DNA of 64,000 nucleotides from Thermoanaerobaculia bacterium. GTDB lineage: Bacteria > Acidobacteriota > Thermoanaerobaculia > Multivoradales > JAHEKO01. Numbering within the stretch: the stretch's first letter is position 1; each line of letters starts with the position of its first letter. The notes beneath the pieces were generated by a model. The model did not search any database. It saw nothing but the letters and a program-made list of their open reading frames with translations, and was not told where the DNA came from. The position numbers and the translations under genes were made by a program. Below are positions 1 through 9,254 of this stretch, piece by piece. Location: positions 1 through 64,000 of the forward strand of contig CALZIK010000146.1 in assembly GCA_945787635.1 (NCBI GenBank). The letters run 5' to 3'.

Positions 1-709
1 CGGCCAGCGCCGGCGCGCACTCGCCGCGCGGCACGCCGATCTCCGCCCGCAGGCAGAGAGCCGGAACATCGCCGGGCTGCGCTTCGAGCAGGCGGTCGAG
101 CCGGGCTGCTGCTCGCTTCGGCTTGCCGTCTGAGAGGTCCAGACGGGCGAGCTCCCAGAACGCCTCCCGGTCGGCGGGATCGGCTGACACTCGCTCCTCG
201 AGCGCTTTTCGCTGAGCGCGGCCTGAGACGGGTGCTTCCTTTTGGGGTATCGGCGCGGATCCCGGAGTCGGTCCGAGCAGGAGGCGGCGTTCGTCGAGGC
301 CCGGCGGGCCACTGCGCAAGATTTCCTCGAAGGCGGCTTTCTCTCGGGTTTCCCCGAGCGCTGTGTAAGCGCCGAACTCGGCCTCGATCTCGACCAACCG
401 CCCTACGGTCACCGATAGATCCGAAAGGTTCCCAGCAGCGGCCTGCGCCTGGCCCAATCTGATCAGGCACTCGGCAAGGAGAGCCGGTTGGTCCAACAAC
501 CCGAAGCTGGCGATGCGCAGCTGCTTCTCGGCATCCTCGATTCGTCCCGACGCCAGATCACGAGTGCCACGCTCGAGAAGGCCCGAATAGAAGCGGTCGA
601 CTTCGCCCCGCAGCTCGGGTGCCATGCAGAGGAGAGCAATCAGGATCGCAGCGACGAACAGCGGTTGCGCGCGCGTGCCTACCAGCCGGCTGGTTCTCGG
701 CTGGTTCAT
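1..709 (-). CDS. Tetratricopeptide-like membrane or exported protein (3' end off window)
   Basis: The minus-strand frame is open from an ATG at 709 to the left edge, giving 236 visible residues and no stop. A GGAAG Shine-Dalgarno sequence lies just upstream of the ATG. Residues 16-29 form a hydrophobic segment (LFVAAILIALLCMA), so the protein is a secreted or membrane-anchored product. The rest is alpha-helical and alanine/leucine-rich with TPR-like blocks, for example DPADREAFWELARLDLSDGK followed by KRAAARLDRLLEAQPGD. It starts 8 bases after the CpsB-type gene stops and so belongs to the exopolysaccharide operon. TPR proteins in such loci usually act as assembly scaffolds. The exact role is unknown and the C-terminus is missing. 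Confidence 0.75.
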   Translation of the reverse strand, partial: MNQPRTSRLVGTRAQPLFVAAILIALLCMAPELRGEVDRFYSGLLERGTRDLASGRIEDAEKQLRIASFGLLDQPALLAECLIRLGQAQAAAGNLSDLSVTVGRLVEIEAEFGAYTALGETREKAAFEEILRSGPPGLDERRLLLGPTPGSAPIPQKEAPVSGRAQRKALEERVSADPADREAFWELARLDLSDGKPKRAAARLDRLLEAQPGDVPALCLRAEIGVPRGECAPALA

Positions 710-717
710 CGACTTCC

Positions 718-1455
718 TCAATTGGCGCTCGCCTCGATCGGCCGGTTGGCGAGAATCGCGCCGGGATTCTTCATCGTCAGTTGGTCGGCGCGGTCCCTGC
801 CGAATTTCCTGCTCAACGCATCATGGACCTTGCGCAAGCCCGGCGGGCGTCGCGTCAGGTCGTGAGCGTCGCTCGCAACGAAGTGCACCAATCCGTCGGC
901 CACCAGCTTCTCCGAGAATCGCTGGATCTTGCGACCGTAGCCGCCGGTGAGGCTCATCGCGGTCAGTTGGAACAACGCACCGCTCCGGGCCATCTTCTCG
1001 ATCAGCCGCGGAGAGGCCGAGAGATCGGGGATGAACTCGGGGTGCGCAAAGATGGGGCGCCAGCCAAGCAGCCGAAGCTCGTGAGCGAGCGCCTCGGGAT
1101 CCAGGCGGCCGAGCCCGCGGCGGCTGAGCTCGAGCAAGAGGTACCGTGAGCCGGCGAGTGGTTGCACGCCACTTCCTTCAATGTCGCCCAGTGCCTCGAG
1201 TAGGCTCGCGTCGACTCGGATCTCGCCGCCGAGGTAAAGCCGGGGGGTATCTCCCACCTCCGCTCGAACCTCGTCGAGGTCGCGCTGCAGTTTCCGAGGG
1301 TCACAGTTCCACCAGCTGGGCGTCCGCTGATGGGGTGTAGCCAAGAGAGCGGTGCAGCCGTCATCGGCCGCGAATCGGCACATCGCGGCGGCGATCTTCA
1401 GATTCTCCGCGCCGTCGTCGATGGAGGGTAGAACGTGCGCGTGGATGTCGATCAT
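718..1455 (-). CDS. cpsB: CpsB/CapC-family PHP-domain protein-tyrosine phosphatase
   Basis: A 245-residue PHP-fold metallophosphatase of the CpsB/YwqE family, which dephosphorylates the partner BY-kinase and so tunes capsule or exopolysaccharide chain length. Metal-binding motifs are visible: DIHAHVLPSIDDG at the N-terminus, a central HPE and ASDAHD near the C-terminus. Length is normal for the family (about 240-260). The frame is open further upstream, but the ATG at 1455 begins exactly at the PHP motif. It overlaps the stop of the Wzc-type gene by one base (TGATG), so translation is probably coupled. Substrate is inferred from the neighbouring kinase, which has a C-terminal tyrosine cluster. 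Confidence 0.92.
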   Translation of the reverse strand: MIDIHAHVLPSIDDGAENLKIAAAMCRFAADDGCTALLATPHQRTPSWWNCDPRKLQRDLDEVRAEVGDTPRLYLGGEIRVDASLLEALGDIEGSGVQPLAGSRYLLLELSRRGLGRLDPEALAHELRLLGWRPIFAHPEFIPDLSASPRLIEKMARSGALFQLTAMSLTGGYGRKIQRFSEKLVADGLVHFVASDAHDLTRRPPGLRKVHDALSRKFGRDRADQLTMKNPGAILANRPIEASAN

Positions 1456-3689
1456 CAGGCGGCCGAAGAGCTCTTGGACTCTTCGCCATACGCGTCGTAG
1501 TAGTAGTCGTACCTGGCGCCGTAGCCGACGCGGGAAGGAGAGTAGCGATTGAGTATCGCGCCGAGCACTCGGATCTCTGAGAGCCCGAGACGATGCTTGC
1601 ACGCCTGGACGCTCGAGCGCTCGACCGTGTTCGCGCGAAAGCACAGTGCCGTGCCTTGACACTTGCCGCCGATCAGAACGGCGTCGGTGACCGCCAAGAC
1701 CGGGGGTGAGTCGACGATTACGAAATCGAATGCGCTCGCGGCGAACTCCAAAAAGCTGTCCATCCGGTCCGACGCAAGAAGCTCCGAGGGGTTTGGAGGG
1801 TGAGGTCCGGCCGGGCACAGAAAGAGATCCTTTTCCGAGGTCGGCAGGCAAAGCGACTCCGCGGACGCCGAGCCGGTCAGGTAATGCACCAGGCCGGTTC
1901 GGTTCGAAACTCCGAAGACCTTGAAGAGCCGCGGCTTGCGAAGATCGGCGTCCACGATGAGCACCCGCTTGCCGAGCTGAGCCATGACCACGCCCAGGTT
2001 GGCGGCGGTCGAGGTCTTGCCTTCACCTGACTCTGCCGAGGTGACCGAGATGACATTTAGCTGTTCGGCGCTCGACAGGAGCAGCGCGGTGCGCAGCGAG
2101 CGGTAGGACTCCGAGATGGCGAGCCGGGGATGGAGCGCGGGCACCAGCTCGATATTGCGCTCTTGAGACTTGTCGGGAACTTCCGCTGTCTTTCGTCGGG
2201 TTCGTCCGTAGCCGTACGAGGCGTAGCTTCGCCCCTTGTCGTTGGCGTCCGGAATGACTCCGAGAAGCGGCAATCCCAGGAGTCGCTCAAGCTCCTCGGG
2301 CGTCTTGACCGTGCGATCGAGGAAGTGGAGCAGGAGGGCCAGGGCGATGCCGAGCGCGACTCCGGCGGTCAGGCCGGTCGCGAGGTCGAGCCGCAGCGAG
2401 GGACGAAAGGGCTTCGAAGGTATCAGGGCGCTTTCGACCACTCGGATGTTGGATTCTCGCTGTTGAAACATGCGGGCCGACATGTCGGCGGTGGCGAGCT
2501 CCTGGAGAAGGGTGTCCTGCCGGTCGCGGCGGGCGCCGATCTCCATTTTGAGACTGTTGAACTCGACCGACACCGAGTTGAGATCCAGGGCCTGAGACTT
2601 GACCCTGGCGATTTCGCTCTCCAGGCCACGCTCCTGTCGGAGGGCCGTCTGGTATTCGGCCTCTCGTCGGCGCCTCGCCTCACCGTACTGCTTCTCGATC
2701 TCCCGATTGATGGCTCGTTCGCCTTCGTCGATCGCAGCCTTGAGCTCCACCATCTCGGGCCAGTCGGGCTTGTAGACCTGGAGCTTTGAGTCGTACTCGC
2801 TCTGGCGTTTGAGCTGATCACGTCGCATGGCCGAGACCAGGCCGTTGGCCTCCTCGTCGGCGACGCTGGCCCGCGGCAGGGCCTCGAGCTCGCGCAGACC
2901 GGCCTGCTTCTCTCGGCGGGCTCCCTGGGCGGTGATGAGATCGGCGTTGAGCCGTTCGAGCCGCTGGAGCGTCAGGTTGGACGATGGGTCGAGCGTGACG
3001 ATGTCGGAGCGGCGGCTGTACTCCTCGAGCTGCTTTTCCTTGTCGGCGATCTCCTGTCGAAGGGCCTGAAGCTCGGTCTGCAGGAACTGAGATGTCTTGT
3101 CCACCTCGAGCGAGCGGTTCTCGAGATTCCAATTGATGTATTCCTGCGCGAGAGTGTTGATCACCTCGATCGCGAGGTTGGGGTCCGAGGCGACGTACTC
3201 GACCGAGACGAGCTCGGTTCCTGGAACCGGCTTGATCGAGAGCCCCCCTAGGATTCGGCTGGCGAATCGCGCAAGAGCGAGCTCGTCGGACGCGGGGTCG
3301 GTGTTCCCGCCGGGCCGAGCCGCAAATCGGGGATCGTCGTTGAGATTGAGGCGTTTGACGACTCGCTCGGCGAGGTCCCGGCTTCTCAGAAGCCGGTACT
3401 GGGTGGGGTAGTACTTCTGGGTCAGGTAGGCCTGGAGATACGGGTTTGCCTCGCGCCCCACGCTCAACGGGCTTCGCTGTTCTATCTGAAGCAGGGTTTG
3501 CGCCCGGTACAGCCGCGGCGTCAGATAGAAATGCAACAACCCCAAAGCGACTGTCAGGGCTGTAACCACTGCGATCAGCCTCCATCGCGACGTGACGATC
3601 GCGGCGTATTCGCGGGCAGAAACGCCGAATGAACGACCCGTCTCGGCGAGCGGATCCTGCGGGCTCAGCGGGATGTTCGAGGGCTTCAA
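1455..3689 (-). CDS. Wzc-type polysaccharide co-polymerase fused to BY tyrosine kinase
   Basis: A 744-residue inner-membrane protein that controls export and length of an exopolysaccharide. The N-terminal Wzz domain sits between two membrane helices (about residues 36-56 and 430-455) with a long periplasmic coiled coil between. The cytoplasmic kinase shows Walker A (ESGEGKTSTAANLG), Walker A' (VLIVDADLRKPRL) and Walker B (FVIVDSPPVLAVTDA). The C-terminus carries the expected tyrosine cluster (GYGARYDYYYDAYGEE), the autophosphorylation site in BY-kinases. It overlaps the Wza-type gene upstream by 4 bases and the CpsB gene downstream by 1, giving the standard export protein-kinase-phosphatase set. 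Single-chain fusion is the proteobacterial-type arrangement. Confidence 0.94.
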   Translation of the reverse strand: MKPSNIPLSPQDPLAETGRSFGVSAREYAAIVTSRWRLIAVVTALTVALGLLHFYLTPRLYRAQTLLQIEQRSPLSVGREANPYLQAYLTQKYYPTQYRLLRSRDLAERVVKRLNLNDDPRFAARPGGNTDPASDELALARFASRILGGLSIKPVPGTELVSVEYVASDPNLAIEVINTLAQEYINWNLENRSLEVDKTSQFLQTELQALRQEIADKEKQLEEYSRRSDIVTLDPSSNLTLQRLERLNADLITAQGARREKQAGLRELEALPRASVADEEANGLVSAMRRDQLKRQSEYDSKLQVYKPDWPEMVELKAAIDEGERAINREIEKQYGEARRRREAEYQTALRQERGLESEIARVKSQALDLNSVSVEFNSLKMEIGARRDRQDTLLQELATADMSARMFQQRESNIRVVESALIPSKPFRPSLRLDLATGLTAGVALGIALALLLHFLDRTVKTPEELERLLGLPLLGVIPDANDKGRSYASYGYGRTRRKTAEVPDKSQERNIELVPALHPRLAISESYRSLRTALLLSSAEQLNVISVTSAESGEGKTSTAANLGVVMAQLGKRVLIVDADLRKPRLFKVFGVSNRTGLVHYLTGSASAESLCLPTSEKDLFLCPAGPHPPNPSELLASDRMDSFLEFAASAFDFVIVDSPPVLAVTDAVLIGGKCQGTALCFRANTVERSSVQACKHRLGLSEIRVLGAILNRYSPSRVGYGARYDYYYDAYGEESKSSSAA

Positions 3690-4528
3690 AAGAAGGACTC
3701 CTTGACGATCACGAAATCGCCTTCATGGAGCGATATGTCCGGGGTGCGGTTGGCCAGGAGCTTCTTCCACGACACCACGATCTCTTCTCCGGTAGCGGGC
3801 CGCCGGACGACGATGCGATTGGCGGCGCTATTGGTGAGCCCGCCCGCCCTGGCGATTGCCGCGAGCAAGGTGACTCGTTCGGTGCTCCGGAACGTGATCG
3901 CGCCGGCCGTGGCGAACTCGCCGATGCAAAACACTGTGACGTCGGCTGCGGTCGAGACCGTCACAAGATCGTTGGCGGTCAGCGGGATGTTGGCCAGAGG
4001 ATCGCCGCGTTCGATCAGGTCGCGTAGGCCGATGGTGAGCTGGTCGGTCAGCCCGTTGGTCGCGCGGCGAGTGACGTGGACCGTCGCGCCGGCGTTCTCG
4101 GTCGGGCCACCAGCCTCCATCAGTGCCTCGAGCAGCGTCCAGCGCCCCGAGAATTCGAGCGGTCCCGGCTTGTGGACCGCTCCCAGGATCGTGATCGGCT
4201 TGGAGCGAAACTCCAAGATTCGAAGCGAAACCGTGGCTCTCTGAAGATAGCGCGAGAGCGCCTCCTCGACAGCGATGCGGGCTTGGGACTCGGTCATTCC
4301 GGAAACGACAACCGGGCCGACGTGAAGGAGCTCGATGGCGCCGTCCTGATCGACGCGGGCCCTGTCGAGATTGAGGGACTCGTCCTCCAGGACCTCGACC
4401 CTGACGACGTCCCGTGGCCCGATCCGGTAGCGGTCGAGCGAGGCTCCCGACTGGGCCATCCCGGCTGACGAGACAAGGCAGACCGCGAGGGTCACCGTGG
4501 TCCAGGATCGCGTGAAGATCCGGCGCAT
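3686..4528 (-). CDS. Polysaccharide export protein (Wza-like, Poly_export plus SLBB domains)
   Basis: A 280-residue periplasmic/outer-membrane export protein. Residues 1-26 look like a signal peptide (TVTLAVCLVSSAGMAQ). The mature part starts with the Poly_export signature (YRIGPRDVVRVEVLEDESL) and continues into two soluble-ligand-binding beta-grasp (SLBB) repeats, for example around KPITILGAVHKPGPLEF and TVFCIGEFATAGAITF. No lipobox cysteine is evident, unlike E. coli Wza, and it is shorter than Wza (about 380), so it may lack the C-terminal outer-membrane helix and rely on the adjacent barrel protein at 4565-5839. That partnership is inference. The stop overlaps the start of the kinase gene (ATGA). 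Confidence 0.9.
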   Translation of the reverse strand: MRRIFTRSWTTVTLAVCLVSSAGMAQSGASLDRYRIGPRDVVRVEVLEDESLNLDRARVDQDGAIELLHVGPVVVSGMTESQARIAVEEALSRYLQRATVSLRILEFRSKPITILGAVHKPGPLEFSGRWTLLEALMEAGGPTENAGATVHVTRRATNGLTDQLTIGLRDLIERGDPLANIPLTANDLVTVSTAADVTVFCIGEFATAGAITFRSTERVTLLAAIARAGGLTNSAANRIVVRRPATGEEIVVSWKKLLANRTPDISLHEGDFVIVKESFF

Positions 4529-4564
4529 CTCGCGATTATACCGAGGCTTTTCGCCGGCTGACTG

Positions 4565-5839
4565 TTACCAAGGGAACAGGTCGGTCCCGATCTCGAGATT
4601 GACGCCGAAGGAGCTCTGAGACCGGTCGAAGTCGTCGAGGCTGGAATCCCAGGTCGAATCTCGAAAGTAAAGTCCGAGCTCGAGATCGCCGGTCAGCCGC
4701 CAGTCGAGCTGGGCACCCAGGGCGTCGAGATCGTCGGTTCTGGGATCCAAGCTCGGACCTCGAAAGTCCGCTTCTCCCTGCTCGGCGAAGACGGTGAGCC
4801 GAGCTCGGCGACCCACGTCCAGCCCCAGGGAGGCCCCCCCTCGGGTATTGACCAGATAGCTGTTCGTGGCCAGGACCGAAAGGCCCAGCGTACGCGCCCC
4901 ATACACGCTGATGCGAGCGCCCTCGCTGAGGTCAAGCGCGACGCGAGCGTAGCCGTCGGTGAGCGACTCACGGCCGAGCAAAGGGTTGTCGAACTCGAGC
5001 TCCCGGTCAACCCAGCTCAGATCGAGGTCGAGGCTCTCACTGTCGTAGCGGACCAGCGCGAAGGGACTGTCCCCGGAATTCGACCTGCCGTCCGGGTCGA
5101 TGAGGAGCCGGATGTCGGTGCTTTCGACTCCTGCGCCAATCCGCCACCGCCGAACCTCGAGCACCGCGCCGATTCTCGTCGTATCGGAATCTCGGTCGAG
5201 GGTCTGGCTCATCAGGCCGGGAATCAGACGTTGCACCTCCGTCGTATGGCGCGTCTCGGTCTCGGTCGTCTCGCCGAAAACTGTTATCGCGTCGGTTAAG
5301 ACCAACTCGGCGCTGACCTCGCGGCGGTCTTGCTCGATCGTCAAGGGCGCCTCGAGCTCGTCGCTGAGCGGGCGCTCGCGCTTCGTCCGGCCGACGTTCG
5401 CGCCGATCGTCAACCGATTGAAGTAGCCGAACCATCCGGCGCCCCAGTTGAGGTTCAAGCTGCTGAGCTCGCTCTGATCCCGCCACCACGAGTACTCGGG
5501 CGCCACGTACGCCGAGAACAGCGACTTCGATCCGAGCTTCTGAAAGGCCGACAGGCCGGCTGCGAGGGTGGCCCGATAGTCATCGACCTGGCTGTTTTCA
5601 TCGGGGGTGGCCAGCGCATTGCGAAAGTAGCCGACATCGCGCACTACCACGCTCGGCTCGAGCGCCAGACGGCCGAGGTGCCAGCGCGCGCTCTCGGAGC
5701 TCTCTCGCGCCTGGTCGGCCCTCGTTTTGGTCTGCGCGCTGGCCAGGCTGCCGGGAGCGGTGTATTGATCGAACTGCGCGAGGCTGGGAAGCGGCGCTCC
5801 TGCGACCAGCAGGAGCAATACGAGAACGGGTCGAGGCAT
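4565..5839 (-). CDS. Predicted outer-membrane beta-barrel protein of the exopolysaccharide locus
   Basis: A 424-residue protein with a clear signal peptide (PVLVLLLLVAGAPLPSLAQ). After it come alternating hydrophobic/polar strands with many aromatic and acidic residues, and the chain ends in an aromatic residue (GTDLFPW), as outer-membrane barrels do. It resembles the barrel proteins found next to Wza/Wzc genes in exosortase- and EPS-type loci; it could be the outer-membrane conduit for the glycan. It is the first gene of the minus-strand set and its start lies 5 bases from the start of the divergent ligase gene, so one of the two true starts may lie further in. Function is inferred from fold and context only. 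Confidence 0.75.
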   Translation of the reverse strand: MPRPVLVLLLLVAGAPLPSLAQFDQYTAPGSLASAQTKTRADQARESSESARWHLGRLALEPSVVVRDVGYFRNALATPDENSQVDDYRATLAAGLSAFQKLGSKSLFSAYVAPEYSWWRDQSELSSLNLNWGAGWFGYFNRLTIGANVGRTKRERPLSDELEAPLTIEQDRREVSAELVLTDAITVFGETTETETRHTTEVQRLIPGLMSQTLDRDSDTTRIGAVLEVRRWRIGAGVESTDIRLLIDPDGRSNSGDSPFALVRYDSESLDLDLSWVDRELEFDNPLLGRESLTDGYARVALDLSEGARISVYGARTLGLSVLATNSYLVNTRGGASLGLDVGRRARLTVFAEQGEADFRGPSLDPRTDDLDALGAQLDWRLTGDLELGLYFRDSTWDSSLDDFDRSQSSFGVNLEIGTDLFPW

Positions 5840-5844
5840 CGAGT

Positions 5845-7299
5845 TTGTCGGCGGTTCTGGTCTCTCGGTATCCTGCGCAGGTGCTCGGGCCGCGGCAGAT
5901 CATACCGTCTTCTCGAGACCTCGCAGCGGGTGTCTTGTGCGCGACGGTGGCTACTTTGCCCGTCTTTCACGGTGGGGCGACGCCGGGCGCGTCCTTGGCC
6001 GGCTACGGGTTCGCGCTCCTGGCCTTCTCGATCGCCGCCGGTTCGCGCCGGCCGACGTCGGTGTGGGAGCGCACTTGGGGCACGGTGCTGGCGGTCTTGG
6101 CCTTGGCGGTTCTTGCCTGGCTTCAGTCGGTCGGGCTGCCCTCTCGGCTTGTCGCCGTCTTGTCCCCCGAGCGGTTGGAGCTGGCTCGCGAAACCGCCGA
6201 GGTGACCGGTGCGGTCGGCGCGACTCGCATCCCGCTGTCGCTCGCCGCATCGACCTCACGGTGGGTGGGCTTCGAGCTGGCGAGCCTCGCAGCCGCGATC
6301 GCGGCCGCGGGCGTCGTCTTTCGCCGGCGGTCGCGCCGACGCTGGCTCTTTGGAGCGGCGCTGATCGCCGGTCTGACTCAGGTGGTTCTGGGGGCCGGTC
6401 CGCTGGTGGCAGGGCGAGTGCCGAGGTTGCGGGGTTCCTACATCAATTCCGATCACCTGGCGCTGCTTCTGGAGGTCGGCACGGCCATGTGCTTCGCTGC
6501 CCTGGTCTGGGCGCTGGTCAGTCGCCGATGGTCGAAGGTGAGCGAGGCTCGCTGGTTATGGGTCGCCGCCCTGAGCCTGGCGCTTCTCGCCTTGCTGGTC
6601 GGGAACGCGCTCACCGGCTCGAGGGCGGCGGCTCTCGCGACGCTCGGCGGGCTCGTCGCCCAGGGAGGGCTGCTGATCCGCAGCCGCGGCCTGCGCCGAA
6701 CGCTCGTGGCGGCGCTGATTCCTGTGACAGCGATAGCTGGCTTCGTGAGCTGGGTAGGAGCGAGCCAGTTGTTCTCCAGGCTCCTGGGTACCTCCTGGTA
6801 CGACATCGCTACCAGCGGTCGAATCGGCGTCTGGCGGGAGTCGCTACCGCTGATCGCCCGGTTCCCCTGGCTGGGCACCGGGATCGGTGGCTTTCGAGAG
6901 GCGCATGCACTTGTGGGGCGCGACTCGAGCGTCGCGATCACTTGGGCGAAGGCGCACAACGACTACCTCGAGCTGTGGATCACCGGCGGTCTTGCCGGCC
7001 TGGCGATTCTCGTACTCGGCTCGGTCTGGACGTTGAGATCGCTGATCGGCAAGTTCGCGGCAGCCGAGCGAAACGAAGATCGCTTGTTTGTGCTGGGCGC
7101 CTTGGGTGCGCTGGCCTCCGTCGGTATCCACGAGTTCCTGGACTTTGGTCTGACGCTTCCCGCGAACGGCTTGTTGGTAGCTGTTGTCGTCGGCGCCGCA
7201 CTGGCCGTCGCTCCTCGGGCCACTGGCGGCGCGGCTCACATCGCTTCCGCTGGCCGGAAGGTGGAGCCCGCCTCGCGCAGGAGATCCACCCGCACGTAG
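5845..7299 (+). CDS. O-antigen ligase / Wzy-type polymerase membrane protein
   Basis: A 484-residue polytopic membrane protein with roughly ten or more hydrophobic segments. The large periplasmic loop (about residues 330-390) carries the O-antigen ligase (PF04932-like) features: a TSGRIGVWRESLPLIARFPW stretch, GTGIGGFREAH, then KAHNDYLELWITGG. Enzymes of this family join or polymerise undecaprenyl-linked glycans at the outer face of the inner membrane. It is divergent from the export genes. The ATG at 5845 is very close to the divergent start; an in-frame GTG at 5881 is an alternative. The 3' end overlaps the convergent TPR gene by 64 bases, and both C-termini read as plausible protein. Confidence 0.85.
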   Translation: MSAVLVSRYPAQVLGPRQIIPSSRDLAAGVLCATVATLPVFHGGATPGASLAGYGFALLAFSIAAGSRRPTSVWERTWGTVLAVLALAVLAWLQSVGLPSRLVAVLSPERLELARETAEVTGAVGATRIPLSLAASTSRWVGFELASLAAAIAAAGVVFRRRSRRRWLFGAALIAGLTQVVLGAGPLVAGRVPRLRGSYINSDHLALLLEVGTAMCFAALVWALVSRRWSKVSEARWLWVAALSLALLALLVGNALTGSRAAALATLGGLVAQGGLLIRSRGLRRTLVAALIPVTAIAGFVSWVGASQLFSRLLGTSWYDIATSGRIGVWRESLPLIARFPWLGTGIGGFREAHALVGRDSSVAITWAKAHNDYLELWITGGLAGLAILVLGSVWTLRSLIGKFAAAERNEDRLFVLGALGALASVGIHEFLDFGLTLPANGLLVAVVVGAALAVAPRATGGAAHIASAGRKVEPASRRRSTRT

Positions 7300-8822
7300 C
7301 CGGGCCCGAGATCGATCCGCACGGCCGTGCCGGCTTCGATAGGGTGAAAACCCTCCAGGGATTGATTGACCCTGACCTCGACGACGGCGCCACCGCCGGC
7401 GACCTCGGGAAAGCGAATCTCGAAGCTACCGGCGGTTTCGGCGAGAAGCTCCCGGCGGTAGCCACGCTTCCACCCCCGCCAGCCCGAATCGACGGTGCCG
7501 ATACCCCCGTTCTGTTCGCTGCCGAGCTGTTGAGCCAGGTGGCGGGCGAGCACCCCTCCTCCGGGATGTGTGCCGGCCTCTTGGAAGAGACGCCCCGCTT
7601 CCCGCGTCTGGCCGAGGTTTGCCAGCACCTTGGCCTTGAGGAGGTCGTAGGTCATCCAGGCCGGCGTCTTGACGCGCGCCGAGTTTCGTTGCTCGATCGA
7701 GACGCCGGCCGCGAGATCTCCCCGTAGTAGAGCGCCGAGGGCCTGGCGGCCGGGCTCATCCGAACGAGCCAGGCGGGTGAGCCGCTCGAATACCTCGACC
7801 GAGAACGGGCAATCGGCAAGAAGGCAGCGCTCCGCCGACCACTCGATCCACTCTCCGAGCCGCTCGGCTCTGCGGGCCGAGATCGGTCCCGGCGGCAGCT
7901 GGTTGATCGCTTTTGCGAGATGATCGGCGTACTCGGCGCGCATCGGGATCTCGTCGATTGTCGTGAGCACCACCCGGCGCGCCGACTCGGCCTCGCCGCC
8001 ATCGAGCATCTTGTGTGCAAGCTCGAGGCGGGAGTGCAAGTACTCCGGCAGTGACCGGTCGAGGCGGTCGAGAACCTCCGCAAGCCGCTGCCAGTCCTCG
8101 CGCTGGCGGTAGTAGTGGTCGAGCTGTCGCCAGGCTCGGGGGTCGGGGGAGATCACCGAGAGGGCCTGTTCGAACGAGCCGGCGCGGTTGAGCCAAGCCG
8201 GCAGCAGCTGCTCGAGAGTGTTCAGATCGCGAAATGCCTCCTGCAGGAATGGAAGTAGCGCTTGGCGCTCGGCGTCGCTGGCGATCGACCACTCGCTCAA
8301 ATAGGCGGCAGCCAGAACGCGTTTGGGCTCCGGCTGGGCGGGAGCTCGTGCGATCGCCGTGCTCAGGGGTAACGCCCACGAGTCGCGATCGCTCCAGCGG
8401 CCGGGGACGTTGCGGCGGCTGGCGAGCAGATAGCGTGCTCCGCCGAGGATCATCAGTGCTTGCCAGGAGCTCGGTTGCTCGCGCAGCGCCTCGAGCGCCA
8501 GGTCTCTCGCCAGTTCGAGCTTCGCCTCGCCCTGGCCCACGGCGCGGCCGAGCTCTTCGGGGTCGAGCTCCCTTAGCCAGCGGCGGTCGAGCTCTTCGGC
8601 CAGCAGGGCGCGGGCGGCCATCAGGCCGGCAGTCGAGCGATTCGTTTCCCGCGCAACGTCGTGAACCGCACCCGGGTTGCGGCCGCTGGTGCCGAACTCG
8701 TCGAGTCGTCCGATCAGATTTGCGGTCGACTTGCGCAGGGCCCAGTAGCTGGTCGCAAGGCCGAGGCCGAGCACCACCGCGGCGGCAAGCAATACGATCT
8801 GGGCACGAGTGAACCTGGGCAT
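7236..8822 (-). CDS. TPR-rich membrane-anchored protein, function unknown
   Basis: A 528-residue protein with one N-terminal membrane helix (IVLLAAAVVLGLGLATSYWA) and an otherwise helical, repeat-rich chain, for example SWQALMILGGARYLLASRR, LAEVLDRLDRSLPEYLHSRL and LLKAKVLANLGQTREAGRLF. The last 90 residues become beta-rich (GSFEIRFPEVAGGGAVVEVR), suggesting a small carbohydrate-binding-like or Ig-like domain. It faces the O-antigen ligase gene and may take part in the same glycan assembly, but no catalytic motif is visible. It is not related in an obvious way to the TPR protein at 1-709. Confidence 0.7.
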   Translation of the reverse strand: MPRFTRAQIVLLAAAVVLGLGLATSYWALRKSTANLIGRLDEFGTSGRNPGAVHDVARETNRSTAGLMAARALLAEELDRRWLRELDPEELGRAVGQGEAKLELARDLALEALREQPSSWQALMILGGARYLLASRRNVPGRWSDRDSWALPLSTAIARAPAQPEPKRVLAAAYLSEWSIASDAERQALLPFLQEAFRDLNTLEQLLPAWLNRAGSFEQALSVISPDPRAWRQLDHYYRQREDWQRLAEVLDRLDRSLPEYLHSRLELAHKMLDGGEAESARRVVLTTIDEIPMRAEYADHLAKAINQLPPGPISARRAERLGEWIEWSAERCLLADCPFSVEVFERLTRLARSDEPGRQALGALLRGDLAAGVSIEQRNSARVKTPAWMTYDLLKAKVLANLGQTREAGRLFQEAGTHPGGGVLARHLAQQLGSEQNGGIGTVDSGWRGWKRGYRRELLAETAGSFEIRFPEVAGGGAVVEVRVNQSLEGFHPIEAGTAVRIDLGPGYVRVDLLREAGSTFRPAEAM

Positions 8823-8861
8823 GGGTTCTCGCAGTCGAGAAACATCTTAGGATAGAACCGG

Positions 8862-9233
8862 ATGCCAGAACTCGCGGTCATCGCTCGGCTGGCGGCACTG
8901 GTGTGGGCGGCCTTCACGGCGGTGCTGTTGCTTCTGCCCGGTTCGGCGTTCCAGGCTGCCGCCCCGGGCTGGGAGCGTTTCGAGCAGGTGCTGGCGCTGT
9001 GCGTGCACTTCGTGCTGTTTCTGGTGCTCGCCTGGCTGGTTCGTCGTTCGGGTACGCGCGACAGCAGCTCGGTCATTGTCATTTTGGCGACCTTCTGCGT
9101 GATTCTCGAGGTTGCCCAAATCTGGATTCCGAATCGGACCTTCGAGTTTCCCGACATCGCGATGGGATGTCTCGGTATCGGGTGGGTGTTTCGGGATCGC
9201 TGGGTCAAGGGTCGCGCCGACGAGCAGCGGTGA
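8862..9233 (+). CDS. VanZ-like family membrane protein
   Basis: A 123-residue membrane protein with four hydrophobic segments. The VanZ-like pattern is present: a histidine in helix 2 (CVHFVLFLVLAWLV), then EVAQIWIPNRTFEFPDIAMG, matching the family's E..Q....R..E..D..N/G motif. VanZ in enterococci gives low-level teicoplanin resistance; most family members, including those beside polysaccharide genes, have no known activity. It lies between the glycan cluster and metF, 21 bases ahead of metF, and could be co-transcribed with it. Confidence 0.8.
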   Translation: MPELAVIARLAALVWAAFTAVLLLLPGSAFQAAAPGWERFEQVLALCVHFVLFLVLAWLVRRSGTRDSSSVIVILATFCVILEVAQIWIPNRTFEFPDIAMGCLGIGWVFRDRWVKGRADEQR

Positions 9234-9254
9234 CCTATACTCCCGGCTCGAGCG

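Noticed and set aside
718-1851. N-terminal extension of the CpsB-type phosphatase frame up to 1851
   Set aside because: The extra part is Arg/Pro-rich and overlaps the kinase gene; the PHP motif starts at the ATG at 1455.
7236-7299. 64-base convergent overlap between ligase and TPR genes as a sign of frameshift
   Set aside because: Both reading frames stay open with plausible C-termini; similar convergent overlaps occur at 26560 and 35694.
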